Source: Ectopseudomonas mendocina
GTDB lineage: Bacteria > Pseudomonadota > Gammaproteobacteria > Pseudomonadales > Pseudomonadaceae
Reading direction: 5' to 3'
Length of the DNA stretch: 64,000 bases
Assembly (NCBI RefSeq): GCF_007049795.1
Contig: NZ_SCFY01000011.1
Location: 62,001 to 126,000, forward strand
Shown here: piece after piece, positions 56,852 through 64,000 of the stretch
How the letters are laid out: every line of letters begins with the position of its first letter
Numbering within the stretch: position 1 is the stretch's first letter
Position numbers and translations under genes: made by a program
Notes under the pieces: model-generated
Seen by the model: the letters and a program-made list of their open reading frames with translations, nothing else
The model's database searches: none
Told to the model about the DNA's origin: nothing

Positions 56852-57808
56852 TCAGTTGGCCGGATCGGCGGCCAAGCGTCCGGCGTCCTTGAGCAGAGCC
56901 TTGAGGAAGGCGTCCTGCAATTCGGGATCGTTGCGCGTCAGCTCGATCAGGCTCTGTTCCAGCTCGCTGGCTTCCTCCTCCAGGCCAAGATCGGAGAGGC
57001 GCTTGACCCGGTGTACCCACTGGGCGACGTCGTCTCCCTCGAGGTCGTCGAAGATCAGGTCATGCGCTTCACGCAGCTTGCCGCGCAAGGTGTGACTGAC
57101 CATGAGGGTCGTTTCGGCGCGTGCGACATCGTCACCGAGGCGGTCTTCGACGCTTAGCTGCAGTGTGTTCAGGCGCGTGATGTCTTGTTCGGTGAAGGGG
57201 CTGTCCAGCAGATTGAGGCGCAGCACGCCGCTGCTGTCGGTGAGCAGCTCGAACTGCTGATCACCTGCCTTGACCTGCACAGGACGCTCGGACCAGGGCA
57301 GGTTGGTGTATTCCATGCGACGGTCGCGCTGCAGCTCATCGATACTTGCCAGGTTCTGTTCCGCGCGGCCGTTGGACTCGACGTTCAGGAACGGGTTGAG
57401 GCCGGCCATGCCGTAGCTGATCCAGTCACGGGTCGCGGTTTCCGGCAGGCTGCCGAGCAACACCACGTTGAGTATGTTGGCGCCCACGCCGGCCACCACC
57501 GCGACTGCCCCCATCGGCACTTCATAGATCTCGCGCCAGGGTTGGTAAGGCGTGTAGCGGTCGTAACGACGGGTCACTTCGAAAGCTGTGACCTCGTAGC
57601 TCTTCTGGTCATGCACACGCACGCGGCGCTGCGGTAGCTCCAGAACCTTGGGTTCGCCGGCATCGATCTGCAGTTGGTGATCCAGCAGCTTGCGCTCGAC
57701 GCGCTCCTCATGCTCGCTACGCTGCGGCAGCTGGTTGGCGCAGCCGCTGAGAAAGAGGGCGCCGCACAGGGCGGCGCCGATGAGGCGAAGGTTGTTGCTC
57801 GTGTGCAT
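56852..57808 (-). CDS. Uncharacterised lipoprotein
   Basis: A 318-residue exported lipoprotein with lipobox LFLSGC near residues 18-23. The mature part includes two charged, coiled stretches and a hydrophobic patch VAVVAGVGANILNVVLLGSL (about 102-121) that may be membrane-associated. I recognise no family. It lies 20 bases downstream of proS on the same strand, so it shares that transcript; the same pairing with proS is recalled in P. aeruginosa. Confidence 0.8.
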   Translation of the reverse strand: MHTSNNLRLIGAALCGALFLSGCANQLPQRSEHEERVERKLLDHQLQIDAGEPKVLELPQRRVRVHDQKSYEVTAFEVTRRYDRYTPYQPWREIYEVPMGAVAVVAGVGANILNVVLLGSLPETATRDWISYGMAGLNPFLNVESNGRAEQNLASIDELQRDRRMEYTNLPWSERPVQVKAGDQQFELLTDSSGVLRLNLLDSPFTEQDITRLNTLQLSVEDRLGDDVARAETTLMVSHTLRGKLREAHDLIFDDLEGDDVAQWVHRVKRLSDLGLEEEASELEQSLIELTRNDPELQDAFLKALLKDAGRLAADPAN

Positions 57809-57828
57809 GATGTCTCGGTAAGGCGTTA

Positions 57829-59544
57829 TCAGCGGCTGATACGGGCTTGCAGGAAGGACAGAATGTCGGCCAGCGGCACCGCTTGCGCTTCGGTTTCGGC
57901 GCGGCTCTTGTACTCGAGGTTACCCTCGGCCAGGCCACGGTCGCTGACGACCACGCGGTGCGGAATGCCGATCAGCTCCATGTCGGCGAACTTGATGCCG
58001 GGGCTGGTTTTCTTGTCGCGATCATCCAGCAGCACTTCGTAACCGGCGGCAGTCAGCTCGGCATACAGCTTGTCGGTGGCTTCGCGAACCTGCTCGGTTT
58101 CATAGCGCAGCGGCACCAGGGCGATCTGGAAGGGCGCCAGTGCGTCGTTCCAGCGAATGCCGCGCTCGTCGAAGTTCTGCTCGATGGCAGCAGCCACCAC
58201 GCGCGATACACCGATGCCGTAGCAGCCCATGGTCAGGGTCACCGGCTTGCCGTTCTCGCCGAGCACCTGGCAGTTCATGGCCTCGCTGTACTTGGTGCCG
58301 AGCTGGAAGATGTGACCGACTTCGATGCCGCGCTTGATTTCCAGGGTGCCCTGGCCATCCGGGCTAGGGTCGCCAGCGACGACATTGCGCAGGTCGGCAA
58401 CCTCAGGCAGCGGCAGGTCACGCTCCCAGTTGACGCCGAAATAGTGCTTGTCTTCGATGTTGGCACCTGCGGCGAAATCGCTCATCAGCGCTACGCTGCG
58501 GTCGATGATGCAGGGAATCGGCAGGTTGACCGGGCCCAGCGAGCCGGGGCCGGCGCCGATGGCTGCGCGAATCTCAGTTTCGCTGGCCATCTGTAGCGGG
58601 CTGGCCACCTGTTCCAGGTTGGCGGCCTTGATCTCGTTCAGTTCGTGGTCGCCACGCACGATCAGGGCGATCAGCTTGCCTTCCTCGGCAGCTTGCACCA
58701 CCAGGGTCTTGATGGTCTTCTCGATGGCCAGGCCAAAACCCTGAACCAGTGCGTCGATGGTCTTGGTGTCGGGCGTATCGACCAGGCGCATGTCTTCGGT
58801 CGCCGCGCCGCGCGCTGTCTCACGCGGGATGGCTTCGGCCTTCTCGATGTTGGCAGCGTAGTCGGAGACATTGCTGAAGGCGATATCGTCTTCGCCGGAG
58901 TCGGCCAGTACGTGGAATTCGTGCGAGCCGGTGCCGCCGATGGAGCCGGTATCGGCCTGTACCGGGCGGAAGTTCAGGCCCAGGCGGCTGAATACGTTGC
59001 AGTAGGCCTGGTGCATGCGGTCATAGGTTTCCTGCAGGGAAGCCTGGTCGGCATGGAAGGAGTAGGCGTCCTTCATGATGAACTCGCGGCCACGCATCAG
59101 GCCGAAGCGCGGACGGATCTCGTCACGGAACTTGGTCTGGATCTGGTACATGTTGATCGGCAGCTGTTTGTAGCTGTTCAGCTCGTTGCGGGCCAGATCG
59201 GTGATCACTTCTTCGTGGGTCGGGCCGACGCAGAACTCACGATCATGACGATCCTTTACCCGCAGCAGCTCGGGGCCGTACTGCACCCAGCGACCGGACT
59301 CTTGCCACAGTTCGGCAGGCTGGATGGCTGGCATCAGCACTTCCAGTGCGCCGGCTGCGTTCATTTCTTCGCGCACCACGGTCTCGACCTTGCGCAGCAC
59401 GCGCAGGCCCATCGGCAGCCAGGTGTACAGGCCGGAGGCCAGCTTGCGGATCATGCCGGCACGCAGCATCAGCTGGTGGCTGATCACCACGGCATCGGAG
59501 GGGGTTTCTTTCAGGGTCGAGAGCAGGAACTGACTGGTACGCAT
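57829..59544 (-). CDS. proS: Prolyl-tRNA synthetase
   Basis: A 571-residue class II aminoacyl-tRNA synthetase that charges tRNA-Pro. Catalytic motifs are [15 protein letters not shown] region start, [11 protein letters not shown] (motif near 110-120), [21 protein letters not shown] (motif 2, given in part as [16 protein letters not shown]), and [10 protein letters not shown] (motif 3). An insertion editing domain of about 180 residues lies between motifs 2 and 3 and would clear mischarged Ala. The start at 59544 begins the family sequence (MRTSQFLL); earlier in-frame reading is not similar. Divergent from the thioesterase gene. Confidence 0.97.
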   Translation of the reverse strand: MRTSQFLLSTLKETPSDAVVISHQLMLRAGMIRKLASGLYTWLPMGLRVLRKVETVVREEMNAAGALEVLMPAIQPAELWQESGRWVQYGPELLRVKDRHDREFCVGPTHEEVITDLARNELNSYKQLPINMYQIQTKFRDEIRPRFGLMRGREFIMKDAYSFHADQASLQETYDRMHQAYCNVFSRLGLNFRPVQADTGSIGGTGSHEFHVLADSGEDDIAFSNVSDYAANIEKAEAIPRETARGAATEDMRLVDTPDTKTIDALVQGFGLAIEKTIKTLVVQAAEEGKLIALIVRGDHELNEIKAANLEQVASPLQMASETEIRAAIGAGPGSLGPVNLPIPCIIDRSVALMSDFAAGANIEDKHYFGVNWERDLPLPEVADLRNVVAGDPSPDGQGTLEIKRGIEVGHIFQLGTKYSEAMNCQVLGENGKPVTLTMGCYGIGVSRVVAAAIEQNFDERGIRWNDALAPFQIALVPLRYETEQVREATDKLYAELTAAGYEVLLDDRDKKTSPGIKFADMELIGIPHRVVVSDRGLAEGNLEYKSRAETEAQAVPLADILSFLQARISR

Positions 59545-59667
59545 GTTTGGCCGTTCTGTCGGTTGCGAGGGCTTGGAGTAGGCCGGCATTGTACGGTGCC
59601 TATACAGTGGCGTACAGGACGGGCGCAGGCGCGAAAGTGCTACTGCGCGTGCCGGGAGGAGTAAAGA

Positions 59668-60081
59668 GTGGGATTGACTGCACTTGAGGTTCAGAACCTG
59701 ATTCGTATGGGGCTGCCGATGGCCGAGGATATCGATCTGCGGATCGACCGGCTGGACGAGGAGGGTGTGCTGGCACGCGTGCCTTTTCATGCCAAATTGG
59801 TGCGTCCGGGCGGCACGCTTTCCGGACCGACCATCATGGCGTTGGGAGATGCGGCGATGTATGCGGTGGTGCTGGGGCGTCTCGGCCGCGTGGAGATGGC
59901 AGTGACGTCCAATCTCAATATCAACTTTCTGGTCAAACCCAAACCGGTGGATTTGTTGGCAGAGGCGCGAATACTGCGCTTGAGCCGGCGCCAGGCAGTT
60001 TGCGAAGTCTCGTTATATTCGCTTGGTAATGAGAGTGAATTGGTGGCACATGTGACGGGGACTTATGCTTTGCCCCTTTAA
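59668..60081 (+). CDS. Hotdog-fold thioesterase (PaaI-like)
   Basis: A 137-residue hotdog protein: [31 protein letters not shown] and [16 protein letters not shown]. The Asp in GDAAM is the likely catalytic acid. It would hydrolyse an acyl-CoA or related thioester. The start is GTG at 59668 with GGGAGGAG upstream. It is divergent from proS and ends before a bidirectional terminator. Confidence 0.88.
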   Translation: MGLTALEVQNLIRMGLPMAEDIDLRIDRLDEEGVLARVPFHAKLVRPGGTLSGPTIMALGDAAMYAVVLGRLGRVEMAVTSNLNINFLVKPKPVDLLAEARILRLSRRQAVCEVSLYSLGNESELVAHVTGTYALPL

Positions 60082-60102
60082 AGTACCGAGACTTAAATAA
60101 AG

Positions 60103-60129
60103 AAACCCGGCCTAGGCCGGGTTTCTTTT
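60103..60129. terminator. Bidirectional terminator
   Basis: AAACCCGGCC (60103-60112) and GGCCGGGTTT (60115-60124) form a 10-bp stem, with CTTTTAT after it and A-rich sequence before it, between the thioesterase and OprD genes. Confidence 0.9.
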
Positions 60130-60154
60130 ATACCGCTATCGAGTAGCGCTGAAG

Positions 60155-61420
60155 TTACAGAACGCTCAGCGGGTATTCGACGATCAGGCGGAAGTCGTTC
60201 ACGTCGCCTTGAGCGTTGTCGCGGTAGAAGGCGTTACGAATACGGAAGGACAGATCCTTGGCCGCACCTTCCTGGATCACGTACTTGGCTTCGATATCCA
60301 GCTCGCGCTCGGTGTAGCTATCAGCAGCAGTACCACGGATGTAGCGGGTCATGAAGCTCAGGCCCGGTACGCCGTAGGATGCCATGTTGATGTCGTAGCG
60401 AGCTTGCCAGGATTTCTCGTCTTTCTGGTTGAAGTCGGAGTACTGAACCGAGTTGGCCAGCCAAATGGTGCCGCCACCGTCTACACCGTAGTCGTAACCA
60501 CGGTCGCCGGACGCACGTTGGTGGGCCAGGGTGAAGGTGTGAGCGCCCAGCGAGTAGGCACCTGCAAGGCTCCAGATGGTGTTGTCTTCGTCGCTAGCAG
60601 TGTTGGTGTACTGCTTGTCGTAGTCGGTCTTGTAGATATTGAAGTCGAAGTTCAGAGCTTGTTCTTCAGCCAGCGCCAAGTTGTAGTTGACGTTGCCGTA
60701 GTACTTTTTCCAGTAATCTTCCACATCGGATGCGTGGAAAGCTGCGCTCAGGTCGTCGGTGAAGGAGTAGGAAGCGCCCACGATATTGGCATACTTCAGG
60801 CCAGCTTCGCCCTTACCATTGATATCGTCGCGGCTGGTTCCGGTCTGGCTGCTCATGGCGGTGAAGCGACCAGCGCTCAGCTCCAGGCCGTCGATTTCGT
60901 TGCTGACCAGGTAAGTACCGGTAGCGACTTCCGGCAGGATGCGGCTGTCGTCGGTGGAGAATACGGGGCTGGCAACGAACTGGTTACCGTATTTGAGTAC
61001 GGTGTCCGAGATACGGAACTTGATGGCGCCGCCAACTTCGCTCTGGGTGTCATCGCCACGACCGTCGTCAGTCTGAGCGAACTGGCCAGTGCCGTAGCGA
61101 CCACGACCGCTGTCGATCTTGATGCTGCTCAGCGAGTGAGCGTCCACGCCGACGCCTACAGTGCCTTGGGTGAAGCCGGACTCGTACAGCAGGCGGATGC
61201 CCAGGCCGGTTTCTTCACGGTAGCCAGCCGGGTTGGCGGAGGTGCTTGCGCCGTTCGGACCATTACGGAAATCGCGGTTCATGTACAGAACGCGATTGAA
61301 GATGTTGAAACTGCTGTCTTCGATAAAGCCGTTGGACTCGGACTGGCTGGACGCCACGGCCATTTGGCTGGTGCCCGCGGCTACTGCCAGGGCGATTACG
61401 CTCCACTTCATCACTTGCAT
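60155..61420 (-). CDS. oprD: OprD-family outer-membrane porin
   Basis: A 421-residue outer-membrane porin for basic amino acids and small peptides; in P. aeruginosa OprD is also the route for carbapenems. It has a signal peptide (MQVMKWSVIALAVAAGTSQM to AVA, about 23 residues), NGFIEDSSFNI, YESGFTQGTVGVGVDA, KLKYGNQ-like VLKYGNQFVASPVF, YGVPGLSFMTRYIRG and a C-terminal VEYPLSVL. It is slightly shorter than PAO1 OprD (443). AGGAG lies 8 bases before the ATG. The order proS-lipoprotein-oprD supports orthology. ArgR-like sites lie upstream. Confidence 0.9.
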   Translation of the reverse strand: MQVMKWSVIALAVAAGTSQMAVASSQSESNGFIEDSSFNIFNRVLYMNRDFRNGPNGASTSANPAGYREETGLGIRLLYESGFTQGTVGVGVDAHSLSSIKIDSGRGRYGTGQFAQTDDGRGDDTQSEVGGAIKFRISDTVLKYGNQFVASPVFSTDDSRILPEVATGTYLVSNEIDGLELSAGRFTAMSSQTGTSRDDINGKGEAGLKYANIVGASYSFTDDLSAAFHASDVEDYWKKYYGNVNYNLALAEEQALNFDFNIYKTDYDKQYTNTASDEDNTIWSLAGAYSLGAHTFTLAHQRASGDRGYDYGVDGGGTIWLANSVQYSDFNQKDEKSWQARYDINMASYGVPGLSFMTRYIRGTAADSYTERELDIEAKYVIQEGAAKDLSFRIRNAFYRDNAQGDVNDFRLIVEYPLSVL

Positions 61421-61517
61421 CGTGATTGCTCCTTGGGTTTAGAAGAGTTGCGCTGCCCACTGTTTTGTTATATGGACAGCTCTTTCTTTTTGTGTCGGCG
61501 ATAACTTATAGCACGCA

Positions 61518-61529
61518 GCCAATATTGGC
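61518..61529. promoter_or_regulatory. 12-bp palindrome upstream of oprD
   Basis: GCCAATATTGGC is a perfect palindrome about 100 bases upstream of the oprD start. The binding protein is unknown. Confidence 0.35.
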
Positions 61530-61569
61530 GATAGTTGCAGTCTATTCGTTACGACTTCGTTCATGCTTG

Positions 61570-61612
61570 TGTCGCATCGCGTGAAGAAAAATGTCGCAAA
61601 TCTATAGTTCTG
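61570..61612 (+). promoter_or_regulatory. Tandem ArgR-like half-sites upstream of oprD
   Basis: TGTCGC at 61570-61575 is followed by N8 and AA, then five bases, fitting the P. aeruginosa ArgR half-site TGTCGC-N8-AA-N5 exactly. A second TGTCGC begins at 61592, 22 bases later, with AG in place of AA. They lie 150-190 bases before oprD. OprD is known to be arginine-induced through ArgR in P. aeruginosa. Confidence 0.55.
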
Positions 61613-62066
61613 CACTTGCGTCTCGTCGCACCGACGCTTTTGCGGTTCTGAGGGGCCTGGGACCGCTTGATTGATCGACTGCACGGCTTGCCGGGCATTG
61701 CTTTTACAGTTAGCAAAAGTCGTGCTCAAAACCTGCCTGTCTTGCTAAAACCTTGATTTTTAGGAGCAGGGCAGCGCTCGTGGTAGCGCCGGCGCTGCTT
61801 TTGGTGCTGATTCGTCAGGGGTTGTCGAGGCCTGCGGTTAGCTGTCAGCAGGTGCCGTTAGCTTATTGCCTGCGCATTAACCGGTAACGCTTGGCATTGT
61901 CCATTACGGGAAGAAACAAAATGGTGCACGCCTACGGTGCGTATGTGTTCAAGCTGCCTTGGGTTGGTGCGTGGTCATCGGGTGAACTCTCGGCTGAGCC
62001 AGCGTATGCTGCGCGCCATTGCTCCCCTCCCTCTGGGGTTACGCTCTATTAATAAGGAGGATCGTC

Positions 62067-62498
62067 ATGTTCGCTCTGGATTCACGCCTTCAGCAGGATT
62101 GTCTGGTGATCGGGGACTTTCCCCTGTGTCGTTTGCTGCTGATGAATGACGCCAATTACCCTTGGTTCATCCTTGTTCCTCGGCGTGAGGAGGTCAGTGA
62201 GTTGTTTCAGCTAGACGCTGATGATCAGCGACAACTGTGGCAGGAAACCACGCTTCTGGCCGAAACGCTGAAGGACATCTTTGCGGCCGACAAGATGAAC
62301 GTCGCCACGCTTGGCAATGTCGTCAGTCAGTTACATATGCATGTGATCGTGCGTCGGCGGGAGGATGCTTCCTGGCCTGCTCCGGTATGGGGGCGGCATC
62401 CGGCGCAGCCTTACAGTGAGCAGCAGGCGGGTCAGGTCGTCGATAAGCTGCGCTCGGTGTTGGCTGAGGACTTTCAGTTCGCCGGAGCCTTTGCATGA
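62067..62498 (+). CDS. HIT family protein
   Basis: A 143-residue histidine-triad protein. The motif reads [11 protein letters not shown], with His90 and His92 present and Gln where the first His of the triad often stands, a form common in proteobacterial HIT proteins. It would hydrolyse or transfer nucleotidyl groups. AAGGAGG lies 7 bases before the ATG. Its stop overlaps the slyX start (ATGA). Confidence 0.92.
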   Translation: MFALDSRLQQDCLVIGDFPLCRLLLMNDANYPWFILVPRREEVSELFQLDADDQRQLWQETTLLAETLKDIFAADKMNVATLGNVVSQLHMHVIVRRREDASWPAPVWGRHPAQPYSEQQAGQVVDKLRSVLAEDFQFAGAFA

Positions 62499-62701
62499 GC
62501 CTCGAATCGCGAATCATGGAGCTGGAGAGTCGTCTGGCTTTTCAGGATGACACCATTCAGGCGCTTAACGATGAACTGGTTGAGCAGAGCAAGCGCATCG
62601 AGCGGATGCAGTTGCAGTTGACTGTTCTGGCGCGACGCCAGGAAGAGCTGAGTGGCCAGGCGGGTATTGCCGAAGACGAAGCGCCGCCGCCGCACTACTG
62701 A
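62495..62701 (+). CDS. slyX: SlyX protein
   Basis: A 68-residue coiled-coil protein of the SlyX family: [22 protein letters not shown] and [15 protein letters not shown] in sequence, then a Pro-rich tail PPPHY typical of the family. The function is unknown. Translation is coupled to the HIT gene by the ATGA overlap; a strong terminator follows. Confidence 0.92.
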   Translation: MSLESRIMELESRLAFQDDTIQALNDELVEQSKRIERMQLQLTVLARRQEELSGQAGIAEDEAPPPHY

Positions 62702-62705
62702 TATG

Positions 62706-62733
62706 AAAAAGCCCGGTTTCCCGGGCTTTTCTT
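62706..62733. terminator. Bidirectional terminator after slyX
   Basis: AAAAAGCCCGG (62706-62716) and CCGGGCTTTT (62721-62730) form an 11-bp stem with A- and T-runs, between slyX and the convergent cold-shock-domain gene. Confidence 0.92.
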
Positions 62734-62743
62734 TGCGTACCGC

Positions 62744-63367
62744 TCAGCGCCGCGAAGGGGCTGCTGCGATCACGTCTTCCGCCTGCAGACCTTTGTCGCG
62801 CTGCATGACCGAGAACTCCACGCGTTGGCCTTCGACCAGGACGCGGTGGCCCTCGCCACGAATGGCGCGAAAGTGAACGAAGATATCGTCACCCGAGTCG
62901 CGGGAAATGAAGCCGAAGCCCTTGGAGGTATTGAACCACTTGACCGTGCCGGTCTCGCGATCATCCTGGGGAGCGCTGGTGCTGGCGCTAGCTTGTGGTG
63001 CGGCCGGGCGTTGCTCTGCGCTACGCGGCTGCCTGCTCAGTTGTGCTGCGAGGCTCAGCGCCACGGCGATAACCAGGGTCAGCAGCGGCAGCCAGATGGC
63101 GGGCTGGCTGCCGATGCTGGGCAGCGGGGCAAGCAGGATCAAGCTCTGTACCACGGCAGCCAATATCAATAGAGCCGAGGACAGCCCCAGTAGTTGTTGG
63201 CGAGCGGTGGGGAGAGTCTGTTGCTGCGATGCGGCAAGCAGGTTGAGCAAGCCGGTCAGGGCCAGATAGATGGCATCCGGCGTGGTAAGAAAGGAAGTGG
63301 ACAAACCGGGTACGGCAGACAGCAGTAGGGCGGCGAACCCTGTCACGAGATGGGCAATCTTCAACAT
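62744..63367 (-). CDS. Membrane-anchored cold-shock-domain protein
   Basis: A 207-residue protein (start uncertain; a GTG at 63382 would add 5 residues). Four hydrophobic helices fill about residues 5-110 ([36 protein letters not shown]), followed by a Ser/Ala/Pro-rich linker and a C-terminal cold-shock domain (about 138-207) with [22 protein letters not shown] and [20 protein letters not shown]1 and RNP2 are intact, so it should bind RNA or single-stranded DNA on the cytoplasmic side of the membrane. The family is known in Pseudomonas but its role is unclear. Confidence 0.87.
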   Translation of the reverse strand: MLKIAHLVTGFAALLLSAVPGLSTSFLTTPDAIYLALTGLLNLLAASQQQTLPTARQQLLGLSSALLILAAVVQSLILLAPLPSIGSQPAIWLPLLTLVIAVALSLAAQLSRQPRSAEQRPAAPQASASTSAPQDDRETGTVKWFNTSKGFGFISRDSGDDIFVHFRAIRGEGHRVLVEGQRVEFSVMQRDKGLQAEDVIAAAPSRR

Positions 63368-63537
63368 CTTTGATGAACTCACTGATCGAATGATGACTCA
63401 CGGTGCTACGGAGAGAGCGCACGTTGCTAATGGCCAGCTGAACGGCCGTGGCGCGCCTGTAAACAAGGTTGGTGGCGCCGCAGGATGGTAACGCGGCGCG
63501 CGAGGCTATTTAACAGCAAAGCCGAGGGCTTCTCAAA

Positions 63538-64000
63538 TCAAGCGCTTAGCATCGTTTCGCTGGTAATCGGGTGAACCTGATTGCGCCCGGCGCGTTTGGC
63601 CTGATAGAGGGCGTCATCGGCGCGGGTGAGCAGCGATTCGAATGTGTCGCCTTCGGCGGCCATGGCGCAGCCGAAGGAGGCAGTGATGCTGTCCAGAACC
63701 TGGTCTGTGCGCCTGACCTTGATTCTCAGCGACTGAATCTTGTGGCGCAGTTGCTCAGCGAAATTGAGAACCTCATTGAGGTTGGCGCAGTTGCGCAGCA
63801 CCACGCAGAACTCTTCGCCACCGTAGCGTGCGGCAAAGGCCTGCGGTGGCAGCAGATCGCGCAATAATTGTCCGACGTGTTGCAGTACGCGGTCACCCAG
63901 TGGGTGGCCGTACTGGTCGTTGAACTGTTTGAAATGGTCGATATCCAGAATCACCAGAGCCAGGCCCTGTTGTGATTCGTCCAGTGCGCGTTCCAGTAAG
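63538..64000 (-). CDS. GGDEF-domain protein, probable diguanylate cyclase (partial, N-terminus off window)
   Basis: The C-terminal part of a GGDEF protein; the N-terminus lies beyond 64000. LALVILDIDHFKQFNDQYGH (metal-binding Asp) and the signature RYGGEEF are both intact, so it should make cyclic di-GMP. The RxxD inhibitory site that often precedes GGEEF is absent (PPQAFAA), so product inhibition may be lacking. The late LLTRADDALYQAKRAGRNQV is typical. Sensory domain, if any, is not visible. Confidence 0.9.
   Translation of the reverse strand, partial: LLERALDESQQGLALVILDIDHFKQFNDQYGHPLGDRVLQHVGQLLRDLLPPQAFAARYGGEEFCVVLRNCANLNEVLNFAEQLRHKIQSLRIKVRRTDQVLDSITASFGCAMAAEGDTFESLLTRADDALYQAKRAGRNQVHPITSETMLSA

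Larger units (their letters stand above)
61421..62066. promoter_or_regulatory. oprD / HIT divergent control region
   Basis: About 645 bases without a supported gene. It contains two ArgR-like half-sites and a 12-bp palindrome, listed separately, and the AAGGAGG site of the HIT gene. A 96-codon minus-strand reading frame at 61439-61729 has no family character. Confidence 0.5.

Noticed and set aside
61439..61729. 96-codon minus-strand frame upstream of oprD
   Set aside because: No ribosome site or family similarity; it overlaps the likely oprD control region.

Overview
The window is high-GC chromosomal DNA of a gammaproteobacterium, almost certainly Pseudomonas, probably near the P. mendocina/P. 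oleovorans group. The evidence is gene content and local order that, from memory, recall P. aeruginosa: chagasin inhibitor–second Lon–AraC regulator; apeB–rluA–minEDC–lpxL–patatin–pirin–MlaA-like–hydrolase; proS–lipoprotein–oprD–HIT–slyX–cold-shock membrane protein. Pseudomonas-type REP hairpins are also scattered through it. I see no rRNA, tRNA, insertion sequence, prophage or CRISPR array.

Layout. 1-5.8 kb: a partial response regulator, a Cache-type sensor kinase with a degenerate C-terminal receiver, an FKBP-type isomerase, a small conserved protein and a chemoreceptor. 6-22.2 kb: a large aldaric (hexaric) acid catabolic locus. It has two talarate/galactarate-dehydratase-like enolases flanking a LysR regulator; a minus-strand operon of a glucarate-dehydratase paralogue plus a complete TctC-TctB-TctA transporter; and a divergent plus-strand operon kdgD-gudD-MFS transporter-garD-FAD dehydrogenase-2-hydroxyacid dehydrogenase. 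Five dehydratases should convert D-glucarate, galactarate and L-talarate to 5-keto-4-deoxyglucarate, and KdgD would turn that into 2-oxoglutarate semialdehyde. The semialdehyde dehydrogenase that would finish the pathway is not in the window. Two near-identical 13-bp operator-like sites lie in the divergent kdgD/gudX-like intergenic region.

22.4-34.4 kb: an ABC exporter pair, a chagasin-type protease inhibitor next to a second Lon protease, an orphan protein resembling NIT sensing domains, an AraC regulator, GmhA, an M18 aminopeptidase, RluA and the MinCDE division-site system. 34.4-40 kb: envelope functions (LpxL acyltransferase, patatin, pirin, a MlaA-like protein without a lipobox paired with an exported alpha/beta hydrolase). 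40-50.6 kb: small conserved genes, an SDR, an MFS transporter, then a phosphate-acquisition-like group (OprO/OprP-type porin, exported ParB-like protein, exported inorganic pyrophosphatase), a FemAB-like acyltransferase and PutP. 50.6-64 kb: a lipoprotein hydrolase, a divergent 1033-residue class A penicillin-binding-like protein, a small methyltransferase/VOC/aldo-keto reductase group, proS with a lipoprotein gene, a thioesterase, OprD with ArgR-like sites upstream, HIT, SlyX, a membrane-anchored cold-shock-domain protein and the C-terminal part of a GGDEF protein.

All assignments come from reading motifs and recalled family sequences; no database search was run.
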